Shown: positions 7,593-16,145, counted from the first letter of the stretch. The stretch is 49,663 nucleotides of DNA from Thermoplasmata archaeon (GCA_036395115.1 DASWDU010000036.1:1-49663), one strand, 5' to 3'. Notes: generated from the letters alone by a model not told the origin. Numbers and translations: made by a program.

Positions 7593-8630
7593 TCAATCCG
7601 GACGGACTAAGGGGAAGGCGCGGCCCCCGCCCTGCCGCTCGATCATCCATCTCGGGTACGTCGCTTTCGGCTTCGTGAGGGCTTCGAGCTCCTCGAGCTG
7701 CTTCGCGGTCAGATGGACGTCGATTGCGCCGAGGTCCTCGTCCAGCTGCTCGATCGACCGCGCGCCCACGAGGACGATATGCTTGCGTTCGGCGAGCCAC
7801 GCAAGGGCGACCTGCGCGGGCGTGCACCCTTGCTCCTTCGCGACGGCGCGGACCTTCTCGACGACATCCCACCCCGTTGCCTCGTCGAACGGCGGGAAGG
7901 TGAACCCGCGGTCCCCCATCCGACTGCCGGGGGAGGGCGCCTCGCCTTTCGCGTACTTCCCCGAGAGGACGCCGCCGTGCAACGGGCTCCATACGAGCAG
8001 GCTCGTCCCGCTGAACCTCAGGAAGGGGAGGACCTCGTGCTCGATGTCCCGGTTGAGGAGGCTGTAGCTCATCTGCGCGGTTTCGTACCGCGCGTACCCG
8101 CGTTCCTCGCACCGCGCTTGGACCGTCGCGATCTGCCATGCGGCGAAGTTCGAGAGCCCCGGATAGATCACGACGCCGTCGTCGACGAGGTCCTGCATCG
8201 CCTCGATGCTCTCGTCGAGCGGGACCTCCGGGTCCCATCCGTGGAACTGGTAGAGGTCGATCCACGTCGTCCCGAGGCGCTCGAGGCTCTTCCGGACGGC
8301 GTTGCGGATGTGGTGGCGTGACAGCCCGATCTCGTTGACCCCGGGTCCCGTGCGCCCGCGCACCTTCGTCGCGAGCACGACTTGGTCTCGCCAAGGCTTC
8401 AGCGCGCGGCCGAGCGTCGTCTCCGACTCCCCCTCGTCGTACACGTCGGCGGTGTCGAACAGGTTCACGCCGGCGTCGATCGCCCGCGCGACGATCTTGT
8501 CGACGGCGTCTTGCGCGAGGCCGCCAAGCTTCCAGGCGTTCCGCTCTCCGAACGTCATCGCGCCGAGGCTCAGCAGGGAGACATGGACGCCCGTGCGGCC
8601 GAGGGGCGTGTACCGCATGTTCGAGCCCAT
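7593..8630 (-). CDS. Aldo/keto reductase
   Basis: A 345-residue TIM-barrel oxidoreductase of the aldo/keto reductase superfamily, probably NADPH-dependent. The catalytic tetrad is visible: Asp and Tyr in FDTADVYDEGESE, Lys in VLATKVRGR and His in LYQFHGWDP. The cofactor-binding part near the C-terminus has VGARSIEQLDEDLGA. I chose the ATG at 8630 (MGSNMRYTPLGRTG) because a CTTATG box lies 25-30 bases upstream at 8655-8660; the ATG at 8618 is also possible. Two palindrome copies lie between this gene and the divergent zinc-finger gene. The physiological substrate cannot be inferred from context. Confidence 0.9.
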   Translation of the reverse strand: MGSNMRYTPLGRTGVHVSLLSLGAMTFGERNAWKLGGLAQDAVDKIVARAIDAGVNLFDTADVYDEGESETTLGRALKPWRDQVVLATKVRGRTGPGVNEIGLSRHHIRNAVRKSLERLGTTWIDLYQFHGWDPEVPLDESIEAMQDLVDDGVVIYPGLSNFAAWQIATVQARCEERGYARYETAQMSYSLLNRDIEHEVLPFLRFSGTSLLVWSPLHGGVLSGKYAKGEAPSPGSRMGDRGFTFPPFDEATGWDVVEKVRAVAKEQGCTPAQVALAWLAERKHIVLVGARSIEQLDEDLGAIDVHLTAKQLEELEALTKPKATYPRWMIERQGGGRAFPLVRPD

Positions 8631-8654
8631 GCCGCCCGCCACGCCGAGACGCGG

Positions 8655-8660
8655 CATAAG
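8655..8660 (-). promoter_or_regulatory. TATA-like box of the aldo/keto reductase gene
   Basis: Reverse-strand CTTATG, 25-30 bases before the ATG at 8630. It supports that start and a leaderless transcript. Confidence 0.5.
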
Positions 8661-8736
8661 GCTGACGTCGGTTTGCCGGGCCGCAAGGCGGTGCGTGGGA
8701 TCGGATCTCGGTACTTGGATCGGGGACGACCATTGT

Positions 8737-8754
8737 GGCCTAACATGCTAGGCC
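8737..8754. repeat. 18-base palindrome, copy 4
   Basis: GGCC arms are perfect on both sides; the core has one change (CTAACATGCTAG). It lies in the divergent intergenic region between the aldo/keto reductase and the zinc-finger gene. Confidence 0.8.
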
Positions 8755-8785
8755 ATGAATCGCCTCCTCCAGATGTGCGGGTCGT

Positions 8786-8803
8786 GGGCTAACAAGTTAG
8801 TCC
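8786..8803. repeat. 18-base palindrome, copy 5
   Basis: GGGCTAACAAGTTAGTCC. The outer GG/CC and both CTAAC/GTTAG half-sites are kept. It lies 31 bases after copy 4, about three helical turns, in the same divergent intergenic region. Confidence 0.75.
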
Positions 8804-8882
8804 AAGGTCCCATGCGTCGGCAGGCCATGCGGGCCATGGGCGCCACAAACCCTTTTCCACGACCCCGCGTTCGACTCGGACG

Positions 8883-9488
8883 ATGGCGGCCCCGAGCGCC
8901 CTCGTCCTGACGTGCGGACAGTGCGGCGAGACCGCCCCGCATCGCGTGTTGCGCGGCAAGATCGGAGGGGGCGACGAGATCGTCTTCGAGGGCGTCGTCA
9001 AGTGCTCCGCGTGCGACTTCGTTTCGTCCGTGGTGACGCGGGAGCCGAAGCCGATCGACGTGCCGCTCGTCGTGTCGTGGCTCGACCAATCCGAGAAGAC
9101 GTCGCTCGAGTTCTCCCCCGAGGAGGACGTCCGCGTGGGGGAGGAGCTCGACCTCGGCGACTCGCGCATCGCGATCACCGCGATCGAAGTCGGCGGCCGG
9201 CGCGTCGACGGCGCGAAAGCGAAGGAGGTCGCGACGCTCTGGGCGAAGCGGATCGACCAGGTCCGCGTGAAGTTCAGCGTGAACAAGGGGAACCGCACGG
9301 TGCCGCACGAGGTCCTCGCGGCGGCCGACGAAGAGTTCGAGATCGGGGAGATCGTCGACCTCGGAAAGGTCCGGGCGGTCGTGCACCACATCCGAACCCG
9401 CATGAGGACGGTCCGCGATGGCCGTGTCCGCGCGGACGAGATCGTGCGGATGTACGGGCGGGTCGTGCGCGAGCGGACGTCGCGGTAG
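8883..9488 (+). CDS. HVO_0476-type archaeal zinc-finger protein
   Basis: A 201-residue soluble protein. The N-terminus has two CxxC knuckles, CGQC near residue 11 and CSAC near residue 41, forming a probable zinc ribbon. A beta-rich domain follows with repeated VGEELDLGDSRIAITAIEV and IGEIVDLGKVRAVVHHI segments, which look like a duplicated hairpin unit. This pattern fits the archaeal HVO_0476 family, whose function is not established; I assign it from overall pattern, not from an alignment. The ATG at 8883 directly precedes the zinc ribbon. It is divergent from the aldo/keto reductase gene, with palindrome copies 4 and 5 between them. Confidence 0.75.
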   Translation: MAAPSALVLTCGQCGETAPHRVLRGKIGGGDEIVFEGVVKCSACDFVSSVVTREPKPIDVPLVVSWLDQSEKTSLEFSPEEDVRVGEELDLGDSRIAITAIEVGGRRVDGAKAKEVATLWAKRIDQVRVKFSVNKGNRTVPHEVLAAADEEFEIGEIVDLGKVRAVVHHIRTRMRTVRDGRVRADEIVRMYGRVVRERTSR

Positions 9489-9617
9489 TCGGGGACTGCT
9501 GGTGGACTTCGGTCGAGCAAGGCTCAAAGGTTCCCACGCGGTTCCCTCCACTGCGAATGGGAGCGGCTTGAACTGGTCTCCTGGCACGACCCGTTGCAAC
9601 TATCCGCCCTCGAAGCG

Positions 9618-9797
9618 ATGTCGCGAGCGCTCAAGGCTGTCAAGCGCGCGAAGGAGCGCGGCGTTGACGTCCGCCCGGCGCGGGCGACGACTAAGGAATG
9701 CGCGAAGGCGTTCCGGGCGAGGGACTACGATCGGGTGGTCCGACTCGCCGAGGATCTCATCGAACGCATGACGGGTGGGGGAGGATCGCTACCGTAG
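9618..9797 (+). CDS. Small single-repeat helical protein
   Basis: A 59-residue predicted helical protein (an upstream in-frame TTG at 9594 would give 67). The sequence pattern AKERGVDVRPARA, KAFRARDYDRVVRLAEDL matches the unit that recurs in the giant helical-repeat protein at 35731-40218: helix, GxDV turn, helix, FRxxDYxxAxxLA helix. It may therefore be a free-standing one-repeat protein or a fragment of a larger lost gene. The rest of the 9489-9939 interval shows only the TATA-like box of the next gene. Coding status is uncertain. Confidence 0.45.
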   Translation: MSRALKAVKRAKERGVDVRPARATTKECAKAFRARDYDRVVRLAEDLIERMTGGGGSLP

Positions 9798-9905
9798 AAC
9801 GGCGTATGAAGGTCACATCGAACGGATCGCCCGCGGCCATCGCCTTTCCCCATGCGGACGGCCTCTGGCTTCACATCCGTACCCGGCGCGCCCGCGCGAG
9901 GCAAA

Positions 9906-9912
9906 GCGTTAT
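9906..9912 (+). promoter_or_regulatory. TATA-like box of the TraB-like gene
   Basis: CGTTATC lies 28-34 bases before the ATG at 9940. Confidence 0.4.
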
Positions 9913-9939
9913 CGTCGAGGCCGGGATGGTCACGTCCCG

Positions 9940-10626
9940 ATGATCACGCTCCTCGGTGTCGGCCACGTCTTCGACATCGGCCGGGCGATCCGCGCGGAGG
10001 TCCTCGCGCGCCGCCCGCGCGTGGTCGCGCTCGAGCTCGATCCGGCTCGCTACCAAGCGCTCATGGGCCGCGAGCCCCGAGCCCGGGGCCTGTCGCCGCT
10101 CGCGCTGCTCGCTCAATTCCAGATCCGGATCGCACGGCAGTACGGCGTCGAGGTCGGGGACGAGATGGTCGCGGCCGCGAAGGCGGCGCAGGAGGTCGGC
10201 AGCGAGGTCGCGCTCATCGACCAGGACTCCCGTGCCGTGCTCGGACGCGTGTGGCGGGAGATGTCGTTCGGGGAGCGCGTGCGCCTCCTCGTGTCCGCGA
10301 TCGGCGGCCTCTTCACCCGAAAGGAGAGGGTCGAGGCGGAGCTCCAGCGGTTCTACGCGGACGAGCGGGGTTTCATCGAGGAGTTCGCCCGGGAGCTGCC
10401 GACGGCGAAGCGCATCCTGATCGACGAGAGGGACGCGCTCATGGCCTCGACGCTGCGGCAGGTCGCGGACGCGAAGGGCGACGTCGTCGCGGTCGTGGGC
10501 GAGGGCCACATCGAGGGGTTGCGCCGCCATCTCGCCGGCGTCGCGGTCGACGTCGTGCACCTGCAGGACCTGCGGTCCGCCCCGCCCGGCCCGAACGCAA
10601 GCGCGAGCGTGACCGTTCACCTATGA
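9940..10626 (+). CDS. TraB/PrgY-like protein
   Basis: A 228-residue member of the TraB family. The start ITLLGVGHVFDIG corresponds to the family's first conserved strand and GxxH motif, followed by the PRVVALELDPARYQAL segment; VAVVGEGHIEGLRRHL near the C-terminus is the second GxxHxxG motif. TraB/PrgY proteins were first linked to bacterial pheromone shutdown, and related domains belong to the Tiki/EreA-like superfamily of possible metallopeptidases or hydrolases. Unlike longer archaeal TraB proteins, this one ends without the usual C-terminal membrane helices. The ATG at 9940 is chosen because the family motif begins at once and a TATA-like box sits upstream. It overlaps the 3' end of the convergent methyltransferase gene by 10 bases. 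Confidence 0.8.
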   Translation: MITLLGVGHVFDIGRAIRAEVLARRPRVVALELDPARYQALMGREPRARGLSPLALLAQFQIRIARQYGVEVGDEMVAAAKAAQEVGSEVALIDQDSRAVLGRVWREMSFGERVRLLVSAIGGLFTRKERVEAELQRFYADERGFIEEFARELPTAKRILIDERDALMASTLRQVADAKGDVVAVVGEGHIEGLRRHLAGVAVDVVHLQDLRSAPPGPNASASVTVHL

Positions 10627-11120
10627 CGTCGGGGCGGCCGCGGGAGCCAACGTGGGACGCGGGCCGCGTACGCCCGGTAGGCGTCGCCGAACCGGGCCTC
10701 GAGGGTCGCCTCTTCGCGGAGCATCGCGAGGTGGACCGGCACGGCGAGCGCCACGACAATCGCCACCGCGGACACGGAGCCCACGAGGACGGACAGGCCG
10801 ATAAGCGCGGCGGCGTGCGACATCGCAATCGGATTCCGCGTCCACGCGTACGGCCCGACCGTCACGAGGACCGCGGGTGGCGCCGTCGGGTTCGGCGTGC
10901 CACGGCCGACGCGGGCGAAGAGGGCGAAGCACCACGCGAGGCCCGCGACGCCGACCGCGAAGAGCCCGAGGCCGATCCACGGGATCGGCGAGGGCCAGGG
11001 CGCGACACGGAGCCACCGATCCACCTGGAGGCCGGCCCAGGGAACGCCGACGTACAGGAGGGCGAACAGGACCGCCATCTCGGACCACGCGACGATCCGA
11101 CGCCACACGGGCCCACGCAT
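10617..11120 (-). CDS. ICMT-like integral membrane methyltransferase
   Basis: A 167-residue protein with about four membrane segments. The C-terminal half carries the signature of the isoprenylcysteine carboxyl methyltransferase / phospholipid methyltransferase group: GPYAWTRNPIAMSH, the SAM-binding RNP-containing motif, then EEATLEARFGDAYRAYAARVPRWLP. These enzymes methylate prenylated proteins, lipids or small molecules at the membrane; the archaeal members are uncharacterised. It is divergent from priS, and palindrome copy 6 lies 25-42 bases upstream of its ATG, where it could overlap or flank the promoter. It ends tail-to-tail with the TraB-like gene. Confidence 0.8.
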   Translation of the reverse strand: MRGPVWRRIVAWSEMAVLFALLYVGVPWAGLQVDRWLRVAPWPSPIPWIGLGLFAVGVAGLAWCFALFARVGRGTPNPTAPPAVLVTVGPYAWTRNPIAMSHAAALIGLSVLVGSVSAVAIVVALAVPVHLAMLREEATLEARFGDAYRAYAARVPRWLPRPPRRHR

Positions 11121-11144
11121 GCCTGCGGGGTATTTCCGGGATTG

Positions 11145-11162
11145 GGCCTAACATGTTAGGCC
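11145..11162. repeat. 18-base palindrome, copy 6 (perfect)
   Basis: GGCCTAACATGTTAGGCC, the only fully symmetrical copy. It lies between the divergent ICMT-like and priS genes, 25-42 bases before the ICMT-like start and 67 bases before the priS start. Confidence 0.9.
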
Positions 11163-11196
11163 ACGCGCCTCACGGTTCGCGGGCCTGCCGCGAACG

Positions 11197-11203
11197 CTTA
11201 AGG
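11197..11203 (+). promoter_or_regulatory. TATA-like box of priS
   Basis: CTTAAGG lies 26-32 bases before the ATG at 11229, as at the other leaderless starts. Confidence 0.4.
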
Positions 11204-11228
11204 GGGCCCTGCCTATCGCGACCTTCGA

Positions 11229-12509
11229 ATGGCGGTGCTGGACCCCGCGAAGGAAGCGACGACGGCCTTCCTCAAGGTTCACTTTCGCCGCTACTACGAA
11301 TCGACGAAGCCGACCCTCCCGGACCGCTATGCGAAGCGCGAGTTCGGTTTCATGTTCTGGACCCCGGGGATCGTGCAGCGCCACAAGGGGTTCTTGCACC
11401 CAGACGATCTGCGGACGTTCCTGACGGGCCACGTGCCCGCCCACGCGTACTACTCGTCCGCGTACTACGAGAACCCGGCCGCGCCGACGATGGAGGACAA
11501 GGGCTGGCTCGGCGCCGACCTGATCTTCGACCTCGATGCGGACCACCTGCCGAACGCCTCGAAGATGACGTACCCGGAGATGCTCGAGGCGATCCGCCTG
11601 AAGATCCTCCACCTCTACGACGATTTCCTCGTCTCGGATTTCGGCTTCGACGAGAAAGCGATGCGGCTCGTGTTCTCGGGCGGCCGGGGGTACCACATCC
11701 ACGTCTTCGACGAGCGCGTATGGGGCCTCGGATCCCACGAGCGGCGGGAGATCGTGGACTGGATCACCGCGAAAGGGCTCGACGCGCAAGCCGCGTTCCG
11801 CGAATCCGCATTCGATTCGAGTGAATTCAAAGGCCACACGCGCGTCAAGAAGCGGGTCGTCGGGCCTCGGCGCGGCGAGCCGGGATGGCCGGGAAAGATC
11901 GCGCGGGGCATCGATGAGCTCCTCGTCCGGCTTGAGACGATGGGACGGGAGGGCGCGGTCGGCTTCATGACCTCCTTCGAAGGGGTCGATCGCGCGGCCG
12001 CGGAGTCCCTCTACGAGAGCCTCTTCAAGATCCGAGCGACGAGCCCTCGCCCCATCCGGGCTGTCGATCGCGTGCGCGAAGGCCAGCTCGAGGCGCTGCC
12101 GGACCGGGCGAGAGACCTCTTGGTGCGGCTCGTCGTCGACGTTCAACAGATCCGACTCGATGAACGCGCGGGCGTACCCCTCGAGGGCATCGTCCAGCGC
12201 GGCGAGACGGACGAGCCCGTGACCTCGGACATCAAGCGGCTCATCCGCATGCCGTCCTCGCTGCACGGCAAGACGGGGCTGGAAGTGGTCCCGCTGACCC
12301 GCGACGCGATCGACGATTTCCGCCCGCTCCGCGACGCCGTGCCGGCGGCGTGGACGGACGGCCGCGTCCGCGTCCTCCTCAAGACCAAGGTCAATCTGGA
12401 CCTTCGAGACGAAACGTTCGCCTTGGAATCCGGAGCGAGCGACGTCCCGCAGTACCTGGCCGTCTTCCTCGCGGCCCGGGGTCTCGCGACCGTCGCGCCC
12501 GACGCCTGA
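11229..12509 (+). CDS. priS: DNA primase small (catalytic) subunit PriS
   Basis: A 426-residue archaeo-eukaryotic primase catalytic subunit, which makes RNA/DNA primers for replication together with PriL (not in this window). The start has the family's FLKVHFRRYYES helix. REFGFMFW and the catalytic acidic motif LIFDLDADHL near residue 100 are followed by LVFSGGRGYHIHV near residue 150, the nucleotide-binding histidine motif. The C-terminal third has SDIKRLIRMPSSLHGKTGL, the conserved end of the active-site region. The length is somewhat above the roughly 350-400 residues usual for the family. The ATG at 11229 has a TATA-like box at the expected spacing. The gene is monocistronic. Confidence 0.95.
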   Translation: MAVLDPAKEATTAFLKVHFRRYYESTKPTLPDRYAKREFGFMFWTPGIVQRHKGFLHPDDLRTFLTGHVPAHAYYSSAYYENPAAPTMEDKGWLGADLIFDLDADHLPNASKMTYPEMLEAIRLKILHLYDDFLVSDFGFDEKAMRLVFSGGRGYHIHVFDERVWGLGSHERREIVDWITAKGLDAQAAFRESAFDSSEFKGHTRVKKRVVGPRRGEPGWPGKIARGIDELLVRLETMGREGAVGFMTSFEGVDRAAAESLYESLFKIRATSPRPIRAVDRVREGQLEALPDRARDLLVRLVVDVQQIRLDERAGVPLEGIVQRGETDEPVTSDIKRLIRMPSSLHGKTGLEVVPLTRDAIDDFRPLRDAVPAAWTDGRVRVLLKTKVNLDLRDETFALESGASDVPQYLAVFLAARGLATVAPDA

Positions 12510-12601
12510 CCTCCGGCGCGAGCAAGTATACCGGCCGAGAATGGGGCCGAAAACCCTATCCCGCCCCGCAGGGACTCGGTACGAGAGAGGCCGAGCCATC
12601 C

Positions 12602-14743
12602 ATGCTGGCGTACCAAGACCGGCTCCAAGGGACGGACCGTCTCTTGCGCATCCGCCGCATCCGCAAGGCGGCGTTCGGCGGCCTGCTCGCCCTCACCCTC
12701 GTCCTGATCGGCGCACGGCTCGGTAGCGAGGGCGCGAGCCTCAAGCCGTTCTTCCTGCCGATCAACGGCATCATCGAGGTCTCCCTGATCATGGGCCTCG
12801 TCGCCTCGATGCTCGGGCTGTACCTGAGGAACCTCGAGATCCACAACGTCGTGCGCGACAACCAGCGCTACCTCATGGCGAAGTCCTCGATGGCCCGGGC
12901 GTCCCGCGCGGCCGGATTCTCGGTCGGGATTGCGGTCGTCCTCCTCCTGGCCGTAACGCCGTCCGTCGCCGGGGCCCTGTTCTCGGATCCGCCGCAGGTC
13001 GTGTCGCTCGACCGGTTCGCCACCGAGACGATCGCGTTTACGAGCCCGGATGCGCTCGGCGTCTCGTTCGCGACGCGCGCGATCGTCACCGTGACGAACG
13101 GCTCGGTGTACGTCGAGGTGCGGCGGAACAACGTGACGCTCAAGTCGGCGACGCTGACGGCGACGGATCGCGTGCCGTTCGACATCGAGCCGACGATGTG
13201 GGCTTCCCTCGCGAACTGGTCGCTCGTCTTCCGGAATCAGGCGAACGGCGTGACGTACCTGACGTACGTCCTGCAGAAGGGCGTCGTGCCGACCTTCTTC
13301 TCGACCGTGCCCTTCCTCCTCTTCCTGTACGGCGCGGCGCAGCTCGGCTGGTGGGGCGGCCTCCGGCCGATCCGCGAGCGGTCGAAGGCCTCGAGCCTGT
13401 CCGCCGCGCGCCACGTCGATTCCGGCGAACGGGTGTACGACCCCGAGGCGGTGGCGCCGATGCCCGAACCCCCCGAGATGGCGTTCGAGGTCGCGACGGC
13501 TCCGCCGCCCCCGCCTCCCCTTTCCCCGCTCCCTCCGCCGCCCGAGCCCCCGGACATCGCAGCGCCTGCGGCAAGGGTCGAGCCGCCAACGCCCGCGCCC
13601 CGCCCTCCGGTCCGGGAACCCGAGACGCCGGCCGGCCTCGTCGCGAAGGGCGCCTCGGCGATGGGCGCGACCGCGTACGAGACGGCGCTCGCGAGGTACG
13701 AAGAGGCGTTGAGGCTCGATCCAGCGTACGTCCCCGCCGCCGTCGGACGCGCGGCCGCGCTGGCGCGGCTCGACCGCCGCCCCGAGGCCGTCGAGGCGTA
13801 TCGAGACGTCCTGTCGAACGATCCCGGCCACGTCGACGCCCTGCGAGGCCTCGCACGCCTCTCGGCAGCCGACCGCCAATGGCGGGAGTGCCTCGAGGCC
13901 GTCGACGGCCTGCTCCGCTCATGGCCGAGCGACGCCCCCGCGCTCGAGATGAAAGGCGATGCGCTCGCGGCGCTCGGACGCCGACCGGAAGCTCTCGCGG
14001 CTTACGAAAGCGCGGCGGCGATCGATCCGGGGAACGGGATCGTCCACCAGAAGATCGAGGAGGTCCGCGTGGACGTGCCGGGACTCCTGAGCCGCGCCCT
14101 GATCGCGAGTGCGAGCGGGAACTATCCGGCGGCATTGACCCTGTTCGACAACATCCTCGAGGTCGATCCGACGAACGGGAACGCGCTGATCGGCAAGGCG
14201 GTCGCCTACCGGCGAAGCGGCAAGCCGCAGGAAGCGCTGAACTGCCTCGACCTCGTCCTCGGGGTGCAGGCGACGAACGCGTCCGCCCTGTTGAACCGGG
14301 GGACCATCTTGGTCCAGGAAGGCGACCTCCAAGGCGCGCTCGACACGTTCGACCGCCTCACCCATCTCTACCCCGGCGACTCGGAGGCGTGGGCCGCGCA
14401 GGGCGAGGTCCTGGCGAAGATGGGCCGCCATGACGACGCGATGTGGATGTTCACGGAGGCGCTCAAGCTCAGCCCCGGCGACGAAGGAATCCAGCGGCAC
14501 ATCCTCGAGCTCGAGGCGGCGCGGACCGCCCCGGCCGACGTGTCCGATGAGCTGCGCACGATCAAAGGCGTCGGGGCGGCGCGGGCGAAGGCGCTCGTCG
14601 ACGCGGGCTTCAAGACCGCGGAGGACTTCGCGAGGGCGAGCGCGAAAGACCTCATGGCCGTGCGCGGCGTCACGCGGAAAATCGCGGAAGACCTCGTCGC
14701 GCATTTCAAGGCGGCGCTCGAAACCCCGAAGACATCGCGCTGA
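12602..14743 (+). CDS. Membrane protein with TPR repeats and C-terminal helix-hairpin-helix domain
   Basis: A 713-residue protein. Two hydrophobic helices lie near residues 22-40 and 55-80. A third near 100-125 is followed by a beta-rich, presumably external segment, and another membrane helix lies near 220-245. A Pro/Ala-rich linker (about 280-330) leads to roughly nine TPR-like helix pairs, for example ALARYEEALRLDPAYVPAAVG and ALTLFDNILEVDPTNGNALIG. The end is a helix-hairpin-helix pair (IKGVGAARAKALVDAGF and AVRGVTRKIAEDLVAHF), a fold usually binding DNA. Archaeal homologues with TPR repeats exist, but I know no characterised protein with this order. The ATG at 12602 is the first start that gives the membrane segment at the N-terminus; the open frame reaching back to 12350 overlaps priS. 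Confidence 0.75.
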   Translation: MLAYQDRLQGTDRLLRIRRIRKAAFGGLLALTLVLIGARLGSEGASLKPFFLPINGIIEVSLIMGLVASMLGLYLRNLEIHNVVRDNQRYLMAKSSMARASRAAGFSVGIAVVLLLAVTPSVAGALFSDPPQVVSLDRFATETIAFTSPDALGVSFATRAIVTVTNGSVYVEVRRNNVTLKSATLTATDRVPFDIEPTMWASLANWSLVFRNQANGVTYLTYVLQKGVVPTFFSTVPFLLFLYGAAQLGWWGGLRPIRERSKASSLSAARHVDSGERVYDPEAVAPMPEPPEMAFEVATAPPPPPPLSPLPPPPEPPDIAAPAARVEPPTPAPRPPVREPETPAGLVAKGASAMGATAYETALARYEEALRLDPAYVPAAVGRAAALARLDRRPEAVEAYRDVLSNDPGHVDALRGLARLSAADRQWRECLEAVDGLLRSWPSDAPALEMKGDALAALGRRPEALAAYESAAAIDPGNGIVHQKIEEVRVDVPGLLSRALIASASGNYPAALTLFDNILEVDPTNGNALIGKAVAYRRSGKPQEALNCLDLVLGVQATNASALLNRGTILVQEGDLQGALDTFDRLTHLYPGDSEAWAAQGEVLAKMGRHDDAMWMFTEALKLSPGDEGIQRHILELEAARTAPADVSDELRTIKGVGAARAKALVDAGFKTAEDFARASAKDLMAVRGVTRKIAEDLVAHFKAALETPKTSR

Positions 14744-14949
14744 CTCGACGGGATCCAGCAGCCCGGCGGGCAGGCGCCCCTGGGGGCCTTGGACATAGCT
14801 TAACGGCCTAAGCCGATGCACCACAAGAAACGGCCGAATGACATCGCAACGAGCGAACGCCATTCGGTCCCAGCGAGGCGATCTCCGCGTCCGAGCCCTT
14901 CGAAACCGCCGCAGCGGAAGCGTCGGTCCTCCTTCCGCTTCGCCCGGGC

Positions 14950-16050
14950 ATGACGTACGCGGCCCTCTGGACGATTTTCTTTATCTTGCTCGCGGCGGTC
15001 GTCATCATCCCGACGGGGTCGCTCCTCACGGGCCATCTAAACGAGCAGGCCGCAGTTCCGATCACGTTCTTTTCCGTGCTGTCGCTCCTGACGTATCTGG
15101 GAATCCGCCGGTACCGCGTCACGCGCTTCCTCCTCGTCGGCAACATGGGGATCCGCTTGTTCGGAGGTTCTGTCCCGATCCGGAACCTGTCGTGGACCCG
15201 CGTCCGGAAGGTCCGCTTCAACCGGGAGTCCGTCGAAAACCAGAGTGGCCTGGTCCTCCGTATCCTAGCGAGACCTCCCACCCGTAGAATCTCCATCAAC
15301 AACGTTTACTACACAATCCCGGAGTCGGACTTCCTCGAGGCAGCGGACGCTATCCTGAGGATGGCCCGCGAGCGAGGCATCCCGACCGATCGCCGCCTGG
15401 AGGGCAAGCGGGCCCGGACCGATGTGTCGCTCGGCGAGGCAGCAACCTCGCCCGCCGAAACGAGCGCACAGCGCGAGGAACGCCGCAAACTCTATCACGA
15501 AATGGCCCGGAGGGAGATGCGGGGTCAGCCGAGGGCGGCGCGAGCGGTCCTCCCGCTTTCGTGGGCGCAACGCCGAGGAATCCGGTCCTTCCGGCAGATT
15601 TTCGGACCTCGCAATCCGGGATATTTCGTGGCCGCGGTGCTGTTCCTCTTCTTCGCCCTGTTCTCCCTGATCGTGCCCGGGCTGTGGTCCACGCCAGATC
15701 CCGTCCGAATCGTTTTCTATGGGTACCTCGTGACGGCGCTCGCCCTGTGGATCGTTTGGGAAGACGTGCCGAAGACGCCCCATCAGTTCGAGCAGATGCG
15801 ACGGTTCGGGAACAGGGGATTCCGGATTCTCGGAATGGCGGCGCTTGTCCTCGTCCTCGTCGGGGGCGCTGCCTGGGGGACCACGGGGTACTTGGCGGCG
15901 GGTGCGGCCATGTTCGCCGGATTCGCCGCCGGATGCCTCTGGGGATTTCTCGTCTGCCGAATCGACGAGTGCTCGTATTGCGGCGGGCTGACCCCCTTCC
16001 GACGAGAAGCGGACAAGTGGGTTTGCACCCGTTGCGGGCAAGCCCGCTAA
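14950..16050 (+). CDS. Polytopic membrane protein with C-terminal zinc ribbon, function unknown
   Basis: A 366-residue protein. Two membrane helices lie near residues 5-28 and 35-52, followed by a soluble PH-like beta segment (RNLSWTRVRKVRFNRE to YTIPESDFLEAADAIL). A charged region precedes four more membrane helices (about 225-325), and the tail ends in a zinc ribbon with two CxxC pairs, CSYC and CTRC, separated by about 18 residues. The middle soluble part resembles bacterial PH-like membrane proteins in outline only. Codon use is less strictly GC-biased than in the flanking genes. The 206 bases upstream (14744-14949) hold no gene I can support. No function is assigned. Confidence 0.65.
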   Translation: MTYAALWTIFFILLAAVVIIPTGSLLTGHLNEQAAVPITFFSVLSLLTYLGIRRYRVTRFLLVGNMGIRLFGGSVPIRNLSWTRVRKVRFNRESVENQSGLVLRILARPPTRRISINNVYYTIPESDFLEAADAILRMARERGIPTDRRLEGKRARTDVSLGEAATSPAETSAQREERRKLYHEMARREMRGQPRAARAVLPLSWAQRRGIRSFRQIFGPRNPGYFVAAVLFLFFALFSLIVPGLWSTPDPVRIVFYGYLVTALALWIVWEDVPKTPHQFEQMRRFGNRGFRILGMAALVLVLVGGAAWGTTGYLAAGAAMFAGFAAGCLWGFLVCRIDECSYCGGLTPFRREADKWVCTRCGQAR

Positions 16051-16110
16051 ACCGCCGGCCTCGCCCGGCAGCCTCGGGCAATCGGCTCCTTCGCCGTTTC
16101 CCTCCCCAAG

Positions 16111-16118
16111 TTTTAAAG
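16111..16118 (+). promoter_or_regulatory. TATA-like box of the L18Ae-pfdA-ftsY operon
   Basis: TTTTAAAG lies 28-35 bases before the ATG at 16146. It is the only promoter-like site before the four-gene operon. Confidence 0.55.
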
Positions 16119-16145
16119 TAGCCGGGTCCCTTGCCACGCCGTTCC

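Noticed and set aside
7007-11162. CRISPR-like array made by the palindromes
   Set aside because: Spacing ranges from 31 bases to over 2 kb, real genes lie between copies, and no cas genes are present.
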